A stretch of DNA of 64,000 nt from NCBI GenBank assembly GCA_964650885.1, contig CAZYXG010000005.1:21850-85849 (forward strand). Direction: 5' to 3'. The stretch comes from JAPLFM01 sp964650885 (GTDB lineage Bacteria; Bacteroidota; Ignavibacteria; Kapaibacteriales; UBA2268). Within the stretch, counting starts at the first letter, position 1; every line of letters starts with the position of its first letter. The notes under the pieces are model-generated. The model did no database searches. It saw only the letters and a program-made list of their open reading frames with translations, and had not been told where the DNA came from. The translations under genes were made by a program, and so were the position numbers. Below, one piece after another: positions 35,453 to 44,547 of the stretch.

Positions 35453-37267
35453 ATGCAACTAACCGAAGAACAAAAAAGTATAATCAATTCCAAAGGCGAC
35501 ATTAAAATTAATGCAGTGGCAGGCTCTGGTAAAACTACTACTGTAATTGAATATGCCAAGACTCGCCCAGCTGGGAGTAAAATACTTTACTTAGCTTTCA
35601 ATAAATCTGTAAAACTGGAAGCTGTAAAAAAATTCTCAGATAACAATATACATAACGTACAAGTAGAAACCGCACACTCACTTGCCTACCGCCATATAGT
35701 GATGAGGTCTGGCTTTAAAATCAAAACTCAGGGATATAAGATAAATGAAATAGTAGAACTATTGAATTTGCAAGGTGGTGACGAAAAGCATACCGAATAT
35801 GTAATTGCAAATTATATTAGCAAACTAATTTCTTTTTTCTGCAATAGCGATAAACCAAAAGTCGCAGATTTGAATTTTATAGAAACTATTAGCGATAAAA
35901 AAGCTAAGACTTTTGTTGCTACTTATTACCCTTATATACTTAAGCAAGCAAGAATATTATTAGGCAAAATGTATAAAGGAGAAATAGAAATTACTCATGA
36001 TTTCTATCTAAAACTTTTTCAATTATCTAATCCCGATTTACATTATGATTATATTTTATTCGATGAGGGTCAAGATGCTTCAGCCGCTATGCTCGATGTA
36101 TTTTTAAATCAGAAAGCCACAAAAGTCATTGTAGGTGATACAAACCAACAGATTTATAGCTGGCGTTATGCTATAAATTCGCTAGAAAAAGCAAATTTCA
36201 AAAACTTTTATTTAACTACTAGTTTCCGCTTCAGTCCTTCCATTGCTAATCTTGCAAAAGAAATACTAGCATTCAAAAGTTATATAGGCGAAGAAAATGA
36301 TATTAATATATTCGGAAAAGGAAGCACTCAAGTAGTTAAATCGAATGCCACAATAGCAAGAACAAATCTTGGATTATTGCTTAGAGCTATTGAATATATT
36401 ACTGAAAGAAAGAGCGTTAGTAATATTTATTTTGAAGGAAATATAAATTCTTATACCTATGCAGACGAAGGAGCTTCTCTCTATGATGTATTGAATTTAT
36501 TTAATGGTGAGCATGCTAAGATTAGAGACTCGCTCATTAAAAATATGAAAGACATAGAAGAGTTGGAAGATTATATTGAAAAAACTGAAGATGGTCAGCT
36601 ATCTATGATGCTGGAAATTGTGAAGGAATATGGCAATGAAATTCCAAAACTAATTAATAAACTTAAAAAGAAGCACGTTGAAAACGATGAAAAAGAAAAA
36701 GCCGAAATGGTATTTTCTACTGTTCACCGCTGCAAAGGCATGGAGTATGACTCTGTCTATCTAGTAAATGATTTTATTACTGAAGAGAAATTACAAAAAA
36801 TAGAAATAGATATTGAAAAAGGCGAAGAAGTTAATTTAGCAAAAATTAATGAAGAAATTAATCTTCTATATGTTGCTATCACAAGAACAAAGAAATTACT
36901 TTACATTCCAGAGAAAATGCTACCCATTGACTTCAAAAAGTCAGTTGATATATTCGTTACGGTTCAAGCAACTAAAGAACAGAAAAAAGAGCTAGCAAAA
37001 CCTACGAATAGCACACATCGAAAAGAACGAAAACCAAGGACTGAGAGAAAGCCACGAGCCGAAAGAAATAGTGAAAAAACATTTTCTGTTGATAAATTCC
37101 GAGAAAAACACAAAGATGCTTATAGACCTTGGACTTCCCCACAAGATAGTGAACTAAGCGATATGTATTATAATTCATCGAGTGTGGCTGAAATGGCAGA
37201 ACATTTCGGCAGAACTCGTGGTGCAATTTTAGCAAGATTAGCAAAAGTTGGACTTGGCGATTTATAG
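35453..37267 (+). CDS. UvrD/Rep-like SF1A helicase with C-terminal HTH-like tail
   Basis: The SF1A helicase motifs are in order: Walker A NAVAGSGKTTT (about 19-29), LFDEGQDAS (Walker B variant), VGDTNQQIYSWR, TTSFRFSPSIA, FSTVHRCKGMEYDSV and LLYVAITRTKKLLY. At 604 residues it is shorter than UvrD (about 720), with reduced 1B/2B subdomains. After a basic Arg/Lys/Glu-rich linker, the last 50 residues (WTSPQDSELSDMYYN, VAEMAEHFGRTRGAILARL) look like a Myb/SANT- or MarR-type helix-turn-helix. That would make this a helicase with an added DNA-binding module. Its repair role is inferred from family only. Confidence 0.82.
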   Translation: MQLTEEQKSIINSKGDIKINAVAGSGKTTTVIEYAKTRPAGSKILYLAFNKSVKLEAVKKFSDNNIHNVQVETAHSLAYRHIVMRSGFKIKTQGYKINEIVELLNLQGGDEKHTEYVIANYISKLISFFCNSDKPKVADLNFIETISDKKAKTFVATYYPYILKQARILLGKMYKGEIEITHDFYLKLFQLSNPDLHYDYILFDEGQDASAAMLDVFLNQKATKVIVGDTNQQIYSWRYAINSLEKANFKNFYLTTSFRFSPSIANLAKEILAFKSYIGEENDINIFGKGSTQVVKSNATIARTNLGLLLRAIEYITERKSVSNIYFEGNINSYTYADEGASLYDVLNLFNGEHAKIRDSLIKNMKDIEELEDYIEKTEDGQLSMMLEIVKEYGNEIPKLINKLKKKHVENDEKEKAEMVFSTVHRCKGMEYDSVYLVNDFITEEKLQKIEIDIEKGEEVNLAKINEEINLLYVAITRTKKLLYIPEKMLPIDFKKSVDIFVTVQATKEQKKELAKPTNSTHRKERKPRTERKPRAERNSEKTFSVDKFREKHKDAYRPWTSPQDSELSDMYYNSSSVAEMAEHFGRTRGAILARLAKVGLGDL

Positions 37268-37405
37268 AGCTTAATCCAAATCACTTATTTTATATTTAGA
37301 TACGATTTGCAACGATTAGATACTTTTGTGATACGATTATGGAATGATTGGGGTTAGTAATTTGGTAATTAATAATACTATAGTTATTTTACGTAAAATA
37401 TATTT

Positions 37406-38398
37406 ATGAGAAATAAATAATAAGATATTTAGTAATCGCAGCCATAATTTTATTTTCATCAGGTTTGAAAGCAGCCAAAACATATATTGGCGGTCAGTTC
37501 GACAAGCCCAAAGATAATACAATTACTATCCAGTATAACACTTCCATTCTAAGCTATATAGAAGATGTTACCACCAAACAAGAAGTAATTCTCAATGAAA
37601 ATAACAACTTTATGTTTGAAATTGAAACAGATATTCCTTTAAATTTTAACTTACTTAATGGTGAACATTGGATGTTTATTAATAAATATGCTGCCATCGG
37701 AGATAGCCTTTATTTCAAATTTCAAGATAGCTCAATGGAATTCACTGCAAAATGCGAAGATTGTCTAAATTTTATGTTTGATTGGGAAGAAAAATTTTAT
37801 AGCAATCCAAAAGCCAACAAAGAATTTAATTCAAGTTAGATAGTTTACTAAAGCTATATAATAATCATTTTAATAATGAAGATTTATATAACCGATTAAT
37901 AATTAAATATAATAATCTTATAGTTGATAATCAATTAGCTCCAGACTTTAAACTTCTCGATTTAGAAGGTAATNNNNNNNNNNNNNNNNNNNNNNNNNNN
38001 NNNNNNNNNNNNNNNNNNNNNNNNNNNNNNNNNNNNNNNNNNNNNNNNNNNNNNNNNNNNNNNNNNNNNNNNNGGGAACAAGTTGTGCACCTTGTTTAGC
38101 ACAAATTCCAGCTGCTAATCAACTCAAAGAAAGATTCAAAGATAAAGATGTAGTCTTTCTTAATATCGCATTTGATAACTCAATAGACAAACTCAAAAGA
38201 TTTATTGATTACAAGTCATTTAAGGGTGTACACTTGATTGAAAAGAAAGGATTTGCCTCGAATGTTGCTGATTCGTATAAGATTAATTCTCTACCCCATT
38301 ATTTTCTTATAGATAAGAATGGTTACATAGTAAACGGCGAAGCTCCAAGACCAATCGATAAACCAGACCAAATTATTGAAAATGAATTAAATAAATAA
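37406..38398 (+). pseudogene. Broken TlpA-like thiol-disulfide oxidoreductase gene spanning a gap
   Basis: Three pieces of one gene are visible. Signal-peptide-like sequence (IRYLVIAAIILFSSGLKAA) leads into a strand-rich domain in the frame containing 37465-37839, but the nearest ATG (37406, MRNK) is in another frame. Near 37832 a one-base shift moves the frame to KLDSLLKLYNNHF, then VDNQLAPDFKLLDLEGN, the start of a TlpA/AhpC-TSA thioredoxin domain, up to the gap. After the gap the domain continues with GTSCAPCLAQIPA (CxxC active site), KINSLPHYFLIDKNG (cis-Pro) and ends at 38398. Either two frameshifts inactivate the gene or assembly near the gap is poor. An intact product would be a periplasmic disulfide reductase. 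Confidence 0.7.
37974..38073. other. Scaffold gap of 100 N
   Basis: Exactly 100 undetermined bases lie inside the TlpA-like gene. The protein domain resumes sensibly on the other side (LEGN to GTSCAPC), where normally only about 15 residues are expected between, so the real missing segment may be shorter than 100 bases. Confidence 0.98.
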
Positions 38399-38418
38399 TT
38401 CCACCTCCTATAAACAGC

Positions 38419-38440
38419 AAAGCCACCTTTCAGTGGCTTT
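38419..38440 (+). terminator. Terminator after the TlpA-like gene
   Basis: AAAGCCAC (38419-38426) pairs with GTGGCTTT (38433-38440) across a 6-base loop, followed by TATTTGTTTTTTTATTT. It separates the plus-strand TlpA-like gene from the convergent nuoI. Confidence 0.75.
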
Positions 38441-38451
38441 TATTTGTTTTT

Positions 38452-38949
38452 TTATTTATATTGTCTTAGGAATTCAAGCCTGTCTTGTAGTCTTTCTACA
38501 GGTACTAGCAATCTTTCTTTACCTAGTATAGCTTCGTTTGCGTCTGTGAAGATAATATCATAATCTTTGCTCATCACAATTGCTTCTTCTGGGCAAACTT
38601 CTTCGCAATATCCGCAATAGATGCAGCGAAGCATATTGATTTCAAATTTAATTGGGTATCTTTCTTTTGTTTTCTCAGTTTCGCCAGCTTGCACTTCAAT
38701 TGCCAATGCAGGGCATACTCTTGAGCAAAGCCCACACGCAACGCAACGTTCTCCGCTTTCTTCAAGCACAAGTACTGGTCGACCTCTATATGAACCTTCT
38801 GGTTCCCATCGCTCTTCTGGATACTGACGAGTAAACTTTGGCTTGAACATTTGGCGAAAAGTTATTCCTAAGCCACGAGCTATTTCAGGTAAGTAGAGAC
38901 TTTCCCAAAAAGTTAGCCTATCTTTTTCATACGATTGAGTATTTTCCAT
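38452..38949 (-). CDS. nuoI: NADH-quinone oxidoreductase subunit I
   Basis: NuoI carries clusters N6a and N6b of complex I. Two 4Fe-4S motifs are clear: CVACGLCSRVCP and CIYCGYCEEVCPEEAI. The N-terminal YRGRPVLV segment and the 165-residue length are typical. It is the last gene of a nuoGHI run on the minus strand, 29 bases after nuoH. No nuoJ-N genes follow; the convergent TlpA-like gene lies beyond. Confidence 0.95.
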   Translation of the reverse strand: MENTQSYEKDRLTFWESLYLPEIARGLGITFRQMFKPKFTRQYPEERWEPEGSYRGRPVLVLEESGERCVACGLCSRVCPALAIEVQAGETEKTKERYPIKFEINMLRCIYCGYCEEVCPEEAIVMSKDYDIIFTDANEAILGKERLLVPVERLQDRLEFLRQYK

Positions 38950-38978
38950 ACTTTAAACCACTAAAATTTAATTTTCAA

Positions 38979-40034
38979 TTATTTTAAAAACATTATTACA
39001 CTTGCTGTAATCAACACATTGATAATTGCAAGTGGAAGCATCACTTTCCAGCCCAATGACATCAACTGATCGTAGCGGAAACGTGGAACTGTCCAACGAA
39101 CCCAAACGAAGAAGAAGATAAAGAATAATACTTTTAGTGCAAATGCACCAAATTGTACTAATGCTAAAGGAATAGAGCCGGCTTCAAGCCCTAACATTTC
39201 TTGAGGGAAAGGTAGATTATATCCACCAAAATAGAACAATGATATTAGCCCAGAAGCAGTTGCCATATTCGCATATTCTGCTAAGAAAAACATACCAAAT
39301 TTCATACCCGAATATTCTGTATTAAATCCACCAACAAGCTCTGGCTCTGCCTCTGGCAAGTCGAAAGGAGTTCTGTTTGTTTCAGCAAATGAAGAAACTA
39401 AGAAAATAATAAACCCTAACGGCTGAGTTACAATATGCCAATTCCAAAACCAACCAGCTTGATGTTTCACCATTGCATCTAACGATAATGTTTGAGTCAA
39501 CATAATGATTCCAACTAATGACAATCCCATAGATAGTTCATAAGAAATCATTTGTGCCGATGCACGCAATCCGCCAAGCAATGAGTATTTACTATTTGAA
39601 GACCAACCTGCCAATGTAATACCATAAACTCCAACCGAAGTCATAGCCAATATATAAAGCAAACCAATATTTGAATCGGGCAAAATACCCATTTTCACTT
39701 GGTGACCCATAATATTCACATAATCGCCAAATGGCATTACTGCATAAACAGAAAATGCGATTATCAAGGCAAGTGTTGGTGCAAGTCTATGGAAATTCTT
39801 ATGTGCAGCAGCTGGGATAATATCCTCTTTCATAAAGAGCTTAACCACATCTGCAAATGGTTGCAATAAGCCCATTGGGCCAACTCTATTTGGTCCAATT
39901 CTATTTTGAATAAATGCAGCTATCCTACGTTCAATCCATACTTCTGCGGCAGCTAGAACCAAAACGATTTGCGAAATTATAAGTGCTTTCACACCTGCTT
40001 CAGCTAAAAGCCAAGTAATTGTTGTATTTTCCAT
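38979..40034 (-). CDS. nuoH: NADH-quinone oxidoreductase subunit H
   Basis: NuoH is the membrane subunit next to the quinone-binding site of complex I. The protein has about eight helices and conserved signatures ERRIAAFIQNRIGPNRVGP and SFAETNRTPFDLPEAEPELVGG, followed by NTEYSGMKFGMFFLAEY. The 351-residue length is normal. Its ATG overlaps the nuoG stop by one base (TAATG), so translation is probably coupled. Confidence 0.97.
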   Translation of the reverse strand: MENTTITWLLAEAGVKALIISQIVLVLAAAEVWIERRIAAFIQNRIGPNRVGPMGLLQPFADVVKLFMKEDIIPAAAHKNFHRLAPTLALIIAFSVYAVMPFGDYVNIMGHQVKMGILPDSNIGLLYILAMTSVGVYGITLAGWSSNSKYSLLGGLRASAQMISYELSMGLSLVGIIMLTQTLSLDAMVKHQAGWFWNWHIVTQPLGFIIFLVSSFAETNRTPFDLPEAEPELVGGFNTEYSGMKFGMFFLAEYANMATASGLISLFYFGGYNLPFPQEMLGLEAGSIPLALVQFGAFALKVLFFIFFFVWVRWTVPRFRYDQLMSLGWKVMLPLAIINVLITASVIMFLK

Positions 40035-41803
40035 TAATCTAGTTTCATTACGTGTGAAACATAATTGTTTATTTTAGGTTCTGGTGCATTCGCTTTATTC
40101 AGCACCAAGCCCTGATATTCTTCTAATAGTTCATAGCTCATACCAGCAAATGCAGGTATTGATTTTGCTATTTCATTGAATACTGCTTCAGAATCTTTGT
40201 ATCTCCATCCAGCACCAAAGCTCAATGCCAAATCTCTAATAATTCTCCAGCTTTGTCTGCAACTTCTTAATTCGTGCTGAGTCCAACGGTCATTGAAAGC
40301 CCCGAATTTATCCAGTCTGCTCATAGAAAGTCCCATATAGCGAAGATTTTCTTTAGTTACTAAAGCTGGTTTGAAGTATTGCACTCTTCCATTAGTGTTG
40401 GTGTACGTACCTTCCACTTCAGCGTAAGTAGAAGCAGGTAATACAATATCTGCACTATTAACTAAATCAGAAAAGTTGTATGCTTGCACAATAAGTAAAT
40501 CTAACTTATCTAAAACACTACTAATTTCTGAAAATTCGCTAAAATCATCTTCCATTATATAAAGTGCTTTAATAGTGCCATTATTAATTTTCTCAGCCAA
40601 ATCTTTATATTTAAGTCCTGTCCCATTTGCTCCTACTTCTTTAGCACCTGTCATATTTGGTACTGAATTTGGATTTGCTTCAAAAGGTCCTTCATTTTGA
40701 TTTTTGTTTAAGTGTGGCAAGAAATCTAAATTATTAGATTTCACAACGTTTTTAACAAATTTAGCAAAAAGAAAATTACTTTCATTTGTAGTTTTTCCAG
40801 AAGCTAAAAACATAATTTCGTCAGCTTTAAATGACTTCAACTTTTGAGTTGTAGCTTCTATAGCTTCATCCCATGAAGAAATCTGCTGAGTTCCATTTTG
40901 TTTCACAAGTGGTTCAGTCACTCTATTTTCGTTCACAAAGTCAATTTGCGAAAGCCTTGCATAGTCGCTTAGCCAGTATTTATTTACATACATATTAACT
41001 TTTGGCTGCACTCTCAATAATTCATTATTACGAACACCAAGATTTGTGTTAGCTCCGCTGCCATCTGCAAATGAAATAGAAGGATTGGAAGTCATATCCC
41101 AAACTCTAGCTTTGAAACGGAAATCAGAGCTAGTTAATGCACCAACTGGGCAAAGCTCAATAACGTTCATAGAATAAGGACTATCGAAGACAGTATTTTC
41201 AAAGAGTTCAATTGTAACTTTATCGCCACGTTGAACAAAAGTTAATACATCTTGTTTTGCAACTTCTTGAGAAAATCTAATACAACGAGAGCATGAGATA
41301 CAACGTTCAGCATCGAACAGCACATTTGGTCCCCAAACTTGACGTTTAGGTTTGTGGTTCTTAGCTTCAGTAAATCTACTTTCACCCTTTGAATGGCGGA
41401 AAGCATATTCTTGCAATTTGCACTCGCCAGCTTCATCGCAAATAGGGCAATCTAAAGGGTGGTTAATCAGCAAGAATTCCATAACGGCTTCTTGAGCTTC
41501 ATTTGCTTTATGATTTTGTGTATGTACCACCATTCCATCGGAAACAGGAGTAGCACATGCAATTTGCAACTTAGGAATAAAGTTTACTATTGGATTACCA
41601 GCTTCGTCTAATTCAATATCACCAGTGGAATTTCTTTTGGGGCTACCAACTTCCACCAAACACATACGACAATTACCTGCAACAGATAGCTCTGGGTGCC
41701 AGCAAAAGTGAGGAACCTGCATACCATTATCATAGATTGCTTGGATAATAGTTTTGCCAGGCGAAGTCTCTATTCGTTGCCCATCAATTATAACGTGAGG
41801 CAT
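40034..41803 (-). CDS. nuoG: NADH-quinone oxidoreductase subunit G (short form)
   Basis: The N-terminal part has the 2Fe-2S (N1b) ligands in HFCWHPELSVAGNCRMC and the later C-A-T segment, the N5 site (HPLDCPICDEAGECKLQ) and the N4 cluster region (CISCSRCIRF with ELCPVGAL). The rest is a shortened molybdopterin-oxidoreductase-like domain; at 589 residues it is well below the roughly 700-900 of many NuoG proteins. ATG at 41803 is preceded by GAGGAAC, a reasonable ribosome-binding site; an upstream in-frame TTG (41818) is less likely. First gene of nuoGHI; a TATTTTTG element lies 26 bases upstream. Confidence 0.93.
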   Translation of the reverse strand: MPHVIIDGQRIETSPGKTIIQAIYDNGMQVPHFCWHPELSVAGNCRMCLVEVGSPKRNSTGDIELDEAGNPIVNFIPKLQIACATPVSDGMVVHTQNHKANEAQEAVMEFLLINHPLDCPICDEAGECKLQEYAFRHSKGESRFTEAKNHKPKRQVWGPNVLFDAERCISCSRCIRFSQEVAKQDVLTFVQRGDKVTIELFENTVFDSPYSMNVIELCPVGALTSSDFRFKARVWDMTSNPSISFADGSGANTNLGVRNNELLRVQPKVNMYVNKYWLSDYARLSQIDFVNENRVTEPLVKQNGTQQISSWDEAIEATTQKLKSFKADEIMFLASGKTTNESNFLFAKFVKNVVKSNNLDFLPHLNKNQNEGPFEANPNSVPNMTGAKEVGANGTGLKYKDLAEKINNGTIKALYIMEDDFSEFSEISSVLDKLDLLIVQAYNFSDLVNSADIVLPASTYAEVEGTYTNTNGRVQYFKPALVTKENLRYMGLSMSRLDKFGAFNDRWTQHELRSCRQSWRIIRDLALSFGAGWRYKDSEAVFNEIAKSIPAFAGMSYELLEEYQGLVLNKANAPEPKINNYVSHVMKLD

Positions 41804-41828
41804 TATATAGTTCCTCAAAAAATTATTT

Positions 41829-41836
41829 CAAAAATA
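41829..41836 (-). promoter_or_regulatory. Possible -7 element for nuoGHI
   Basis: TATTTTTG on the minus strand fits TAnnTTTG and ends 25 bases before the nuoG ATG. Candidate TTG triplets lie at 15 and 22 bases upstream, not the preferred 19, so the call is weak. Confidence 0.28.
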
Positions 41837-41925
41837 AAAACATTCAGAATACAAAATACAAAGAAATTTTTAATGCAAAAACCAATTAGTTGAATAGTTA
41901 TTAAAATTTTGCCTTTTTTAATGCA

Positions 41926-42441
41926 TTATTCAATTAAATCTTCCAATCCTTCAATTTCTGTTAGAACAAAAATTTTCTTTTCGTTATCTTTCGAAATCAC
42001 AAATTTATCAACGTAAGGATATGGTAAATCTCCTTTTTCAGTTTCAATTACCAGTACATCATTTGCAGGCATTTCCCAAACATCTATAATTTTTCCGACT
42101 TCTTTTCCACTTTCATAGTAAACCATGTAATTTAGCGGAGAATTTAGAAAATATTCATTCATTTCTTGGTTTAGTATGCCAATATCAATAAAAGCAGCTT
42201 TATTTTTAAGTTCATTTGCTTTTTCTGGTGTATCTATACCTTTGAGTTTTATTTTAAAGGTATCTTTGTTTTTCTTAATGTTTTCCAAAGTGTAGTATTG
42301 AAGGAAACTCGCACTAAAACCAATGCCAATTGCACTACCCAAATCAATTTCGTTCAAACCCTTTGGAGTACTTCCTAAAATCAAATCCCCTTTCAAACCA
42401 AAACTTCCTTTCACCAAACCAATTTCTTTTATCTCTTCCAT
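41926..42441 (-). CDS. rimM: Ribosome maturation factor RimM
   Basis: RimM assists 30S head assembly by binding S19. The N-terminal GLVKGSFGLKGDLILG matches the conserved G-x2-GxxGhxGxh motif, and the C-terminal PRC-barrel region (GKIIDVWEMPANDVLVIE, DLPYPYVDKFV) is present. The length of 171 residues is typical. It follows dtd by 23 bases on the minus strand. The usual neighbours rpsP, trmD and rplS are absent, so the classical operon is broken up. Confidence 0.93.
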   Translation of the reverse strand: MEEIKEIGLVKGSFGLKGDLILGSTPKGLNEIDLGSAIGIGFSASFLQYYTLENIKKNKDTFKIKLKGIDTPEKANELKNKAAFIDIGILNQEMNEYFLNSPLNYMVYYESGKEVGKIIDVWEMPANDVLVIETEKGDLPYPYVDKFVISKDNEKKIFVLTEIEGLEDLIE

Positions 42442-42464
42442 TTTTGCAATCTATTCTTTGATAA

Positions 42465-42905
42465 TTATTTTTCTAATATTATTGTAACAGGTCCATCGTT
42501 GAGCAAATCTATTTGCATATCTGCACCAAATTCCCCTGATTGAACGTTCAATTCGGTGCTTTCCTTTAAAATTGTTAAAAATTTGTCGTAAAGTAACTTA
42601 GCTGTTTCTGGTTTTGCTGCTTCAGTGTAACTTGGTCTGTTTCCTTTTTTAGCATCTGCAAATAGAGTAAAATTGGAAACTACTAATATTTCACCACCTA
42701 TATCAAGCAAAGAAAAATTCATTTTCCCTAATGCATCTGAAAAGATTCGCAAATTTAAAATTTTCTTTACCATCCAATCGAATGTCTCTCCTGTGTCTGT
42801 ATCTGAGAACCCAACAAGCAATAACAAACCAGTTTTTATTTCACTTGTCATTACGTTGTTGATTGAAACACTTGATTTGGAAACTCTTTGAATTACTACT
42901 TTCAT
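42465..42905 (-). CDS. dtd: D-aminoacyl-tRNA deacylase
   Basis: Dtd removes D-amino acids (and Gly from tRNA-Ala) from mischarged tRNAs. The start MKVVIQRVSKSSV, the SNFTLFADAKKGNRPSY motif (family S-Q-F-T-L; here SNF) and the C-terminal NDGPVTIILE (Gly-cis-Pro region) are all conserved. The catalytic-site motif has Asn in place of the common Gln, a change I cannot assess. At 146 residues it has the normal size. Confidence 0.93.
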   Translation of the reverse strand: MKVVIQRVSKSSVSINNVMTSEIKTGLLLLVGFSDTDTGETFDWMVKKILNLRIFSDALGKMNFSLLDIGGEILVVSNFTLFADAKKGNRPSYTEAAKPETAKLLYDKFLTILKESTELNVQSGEFGADMQIDLLNDGPVTIILEK

Positions 42906-42994
42906 TTGTTTATATAATTTTTTATTTTTTTTTTAAAATTAATTGTTTAATTTAACAATAAATATATTGAATTTATTTATAAAGCAGTACTTAT

Positions 42995-44086
42995 ATGTTT
43001 TTTTCAAGCAAAATTGAAATAGATCCTACCCAAATAACTCAAGTAAGTTATTCAGGCAAAAAATCTTTAATTGGTCAAGCACTTCAAATGCTTAAAGGTG
43101 GTTCTAAAGAGGAATTAGAGACTTTTACAGCTATATCAATTTTGGAACAAATCTATGATGGATTAGTTGCTTTGGATTTGAAAAATGTGATTAGACTTGC
43201 CGTAGATGACTTTGATTATTTTTTCGATAAAAATAGTAACGATGACGACTTGCTTCAAGCTGTAAATACAGTTCGATATAACATTGATCCCCTTATTTCA
43301 AAACATTTCGACAATATTTTCTTGGTTGTTGAAGCGAAAGATGAATTTCTTAAGTATGTAATTGAAATTAGAATCAAAAGAAAACATAAGGTTGGTGAAT
43401 TTCCAATCAAAATTCATATCAATGCTTTATTCAATGACTTCTCTGTTGATTTGAATGATGCTCAAAAGCAAGAAGATCAACTTAGAGCAAAGTTAAATGA
43501 AGTTTTTAAATCGCAATTAGATTATGATATTTTTGTTCAGAAAAGATTCATTGCTTATGAAAAATTTGTCAAAAAATTCTTTTTTGAACTAGGCAAGTTT
43601 ATAAAAGTTGATGCTATAAAGCACATGACCGATAGACGAATCATTAGACCTCAGAAACGAATTTCAACAAGTGGCGAAATAGATTTCAATAATTCTACTT
43701 TTTCCATTTTTTATGGCTATAAAGGATTTCGAGAGTACTTCTTATATTGCTGGCTTTGGTCTGATTACTGTTATAATTACAATATTCACCTTTCAAATGC
43801 TAAGTTTGTTGATAGCCATGGCTTCAAAATTTTCGCAATTAGCGATATTGGTTTCGATGCCAAAGATTACCCCACTCTCAATTTAGATTTAGAATTTATT
43901 CCCCCACAATCTGCTTTTGTTAAGTTTTATTCCCGCAATCTATATAATGACAAGCTAATTAGCATATCAAAACATCAATTCGATGAGACTTACGAAAACT
44001 TTGGAGAAAGCTTTGAATGGCTTAATAATGATGGTGCCGACCCAAATCTCAAAATGAGAGTTTTGCGTACTAAACGTGATTATTAA
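42995..44086 (+). CDS. Hypothetical cytoplasmic protein, 363 residues
   Basis: I do not recognise this family. The protein lacks a signal peptide and membrane helices and is rich in aromatic residues and lysine/aspartate. The middle includes a charged helical region (DAQKQEDQLRAKLNEVFK). The C-terminal third has a Tyr/Trp-rich stretch (YFLYCWLWSDYCYNYN). It is divergent from dtd with an AT-rich 89-base spacer, and is followed after 83 bases by panD on the same strand. It looks like a genuine gene from codon use and length. Confidence 0.7.
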   Translation: MFFSSKIEIDPTQITQVSYSGKKSLIGQALQMLKGGSKEELETFTAISILEQIYDGLVALDLKNVIRLAVDDFDYFFDKNSNDDDLLQAVNTVRYNIDPLISKHFDNIFLVVEAKDEFLKYVIEIRIKRKHKVGEFPIKIHINALFNDFSVDLNDAQKQEDQLRAKLNEVFKSQLDYDIFVQKRFIAYEKFVKKFFFELGKFIKVDAIKHMTDRRIIRPQKRISTSGEIDFNNSTFSIFYGYKGFREYFLYCWLWSDYCYNYNIHLSNAKFVDSHGFKIFAISDIGFDAKDYPTLNLDLEFIPPQSAFVKFYSRNLYNDKLISISKHQFDETYENFGESFEWLNNDGADPNLKMRVLRTKRDY

Positions 44087-44139
44087 TCTTTCCCACAAAT
44101 AAATTAGCTTTATTCTTTTTTCGTCTCAATAAATAATCT

Positions 44140-44147
44140 TAATTTTG
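44140..44147 (+). promoter_or_regulatory. Possible -7 element for panD
   Basis: TAATTTTG fits TAnnTTTG and ends 22 bases before the GTG start of panD. The -33 position reads TTT rather than TTG. It would mark the start of the panD-glmU-like-mce gene run. Confidence 0.28.
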
Positions 44148-44169
44148 AGATTAATTTTCTTGTGGTAAA

Positions 44170-44526
44170 GTGGAAAGAATTTTTTTAAAATCAAAAATTC
44201 ACCGAGTTCATTTAACTCAAGCCGACCTCAATTACGAAGGTAGTATAACTATTGACGAAGATTTGATGGATGCTGCCGAGATTGCTGAGTACGAAAAAGT
44301 AAGTATTGTTAACAATAACAACGGCGAAAGATTCGAAACTTATGTGATTAAAGGTGAGCGTGGTAGTGGAGTTATTGGGCTGAATGGTGCTGCCGCTCGC
44401 AAAGGGCAGGTGGGAGATGTGCTTATTGTGATTTGCTATGTCATACTCGACAAAAGCGAAGTTGCTAACCATAAGCCAATTAAAGTCTTTGTTGACTCAA
44501 ATAACAAAATTAAAGAAATAGAATAA
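44170..44526 (+). CDS. panD: Aspartate 1-decarboxylase (pyruvoyl enzyme)
   Basis: PanD makes beta-alanine for pantothenate and CoA synthesis. It is a pro-enzyme that cleaves itself between G24 and S25 (YEGSITID), converting the Ser into the pyruvoyl cofactor; positions Y22, E23, G24 and S25 match E. coli numbering. K9 and the NGAAARK segment are also conserved. The start is GTG; no ATG precedes the conserved N-terminus. The length of 118 residues is slightly short of the usual 126. Confidence 0.95.
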   Translation: MERIFLKSKIHRVHLTQADLNYEGSITIDEDLMDAAEIAEYEKVSIVNNNNGERFETYVIKGERGSGVIGLNGAAARKGQVGDVLIVICYVILDKSEVANHKPIKVFVDSNNKIKEIE

Positions 44527-44547
44527 TTAATCAAACTAAGCAAATAT

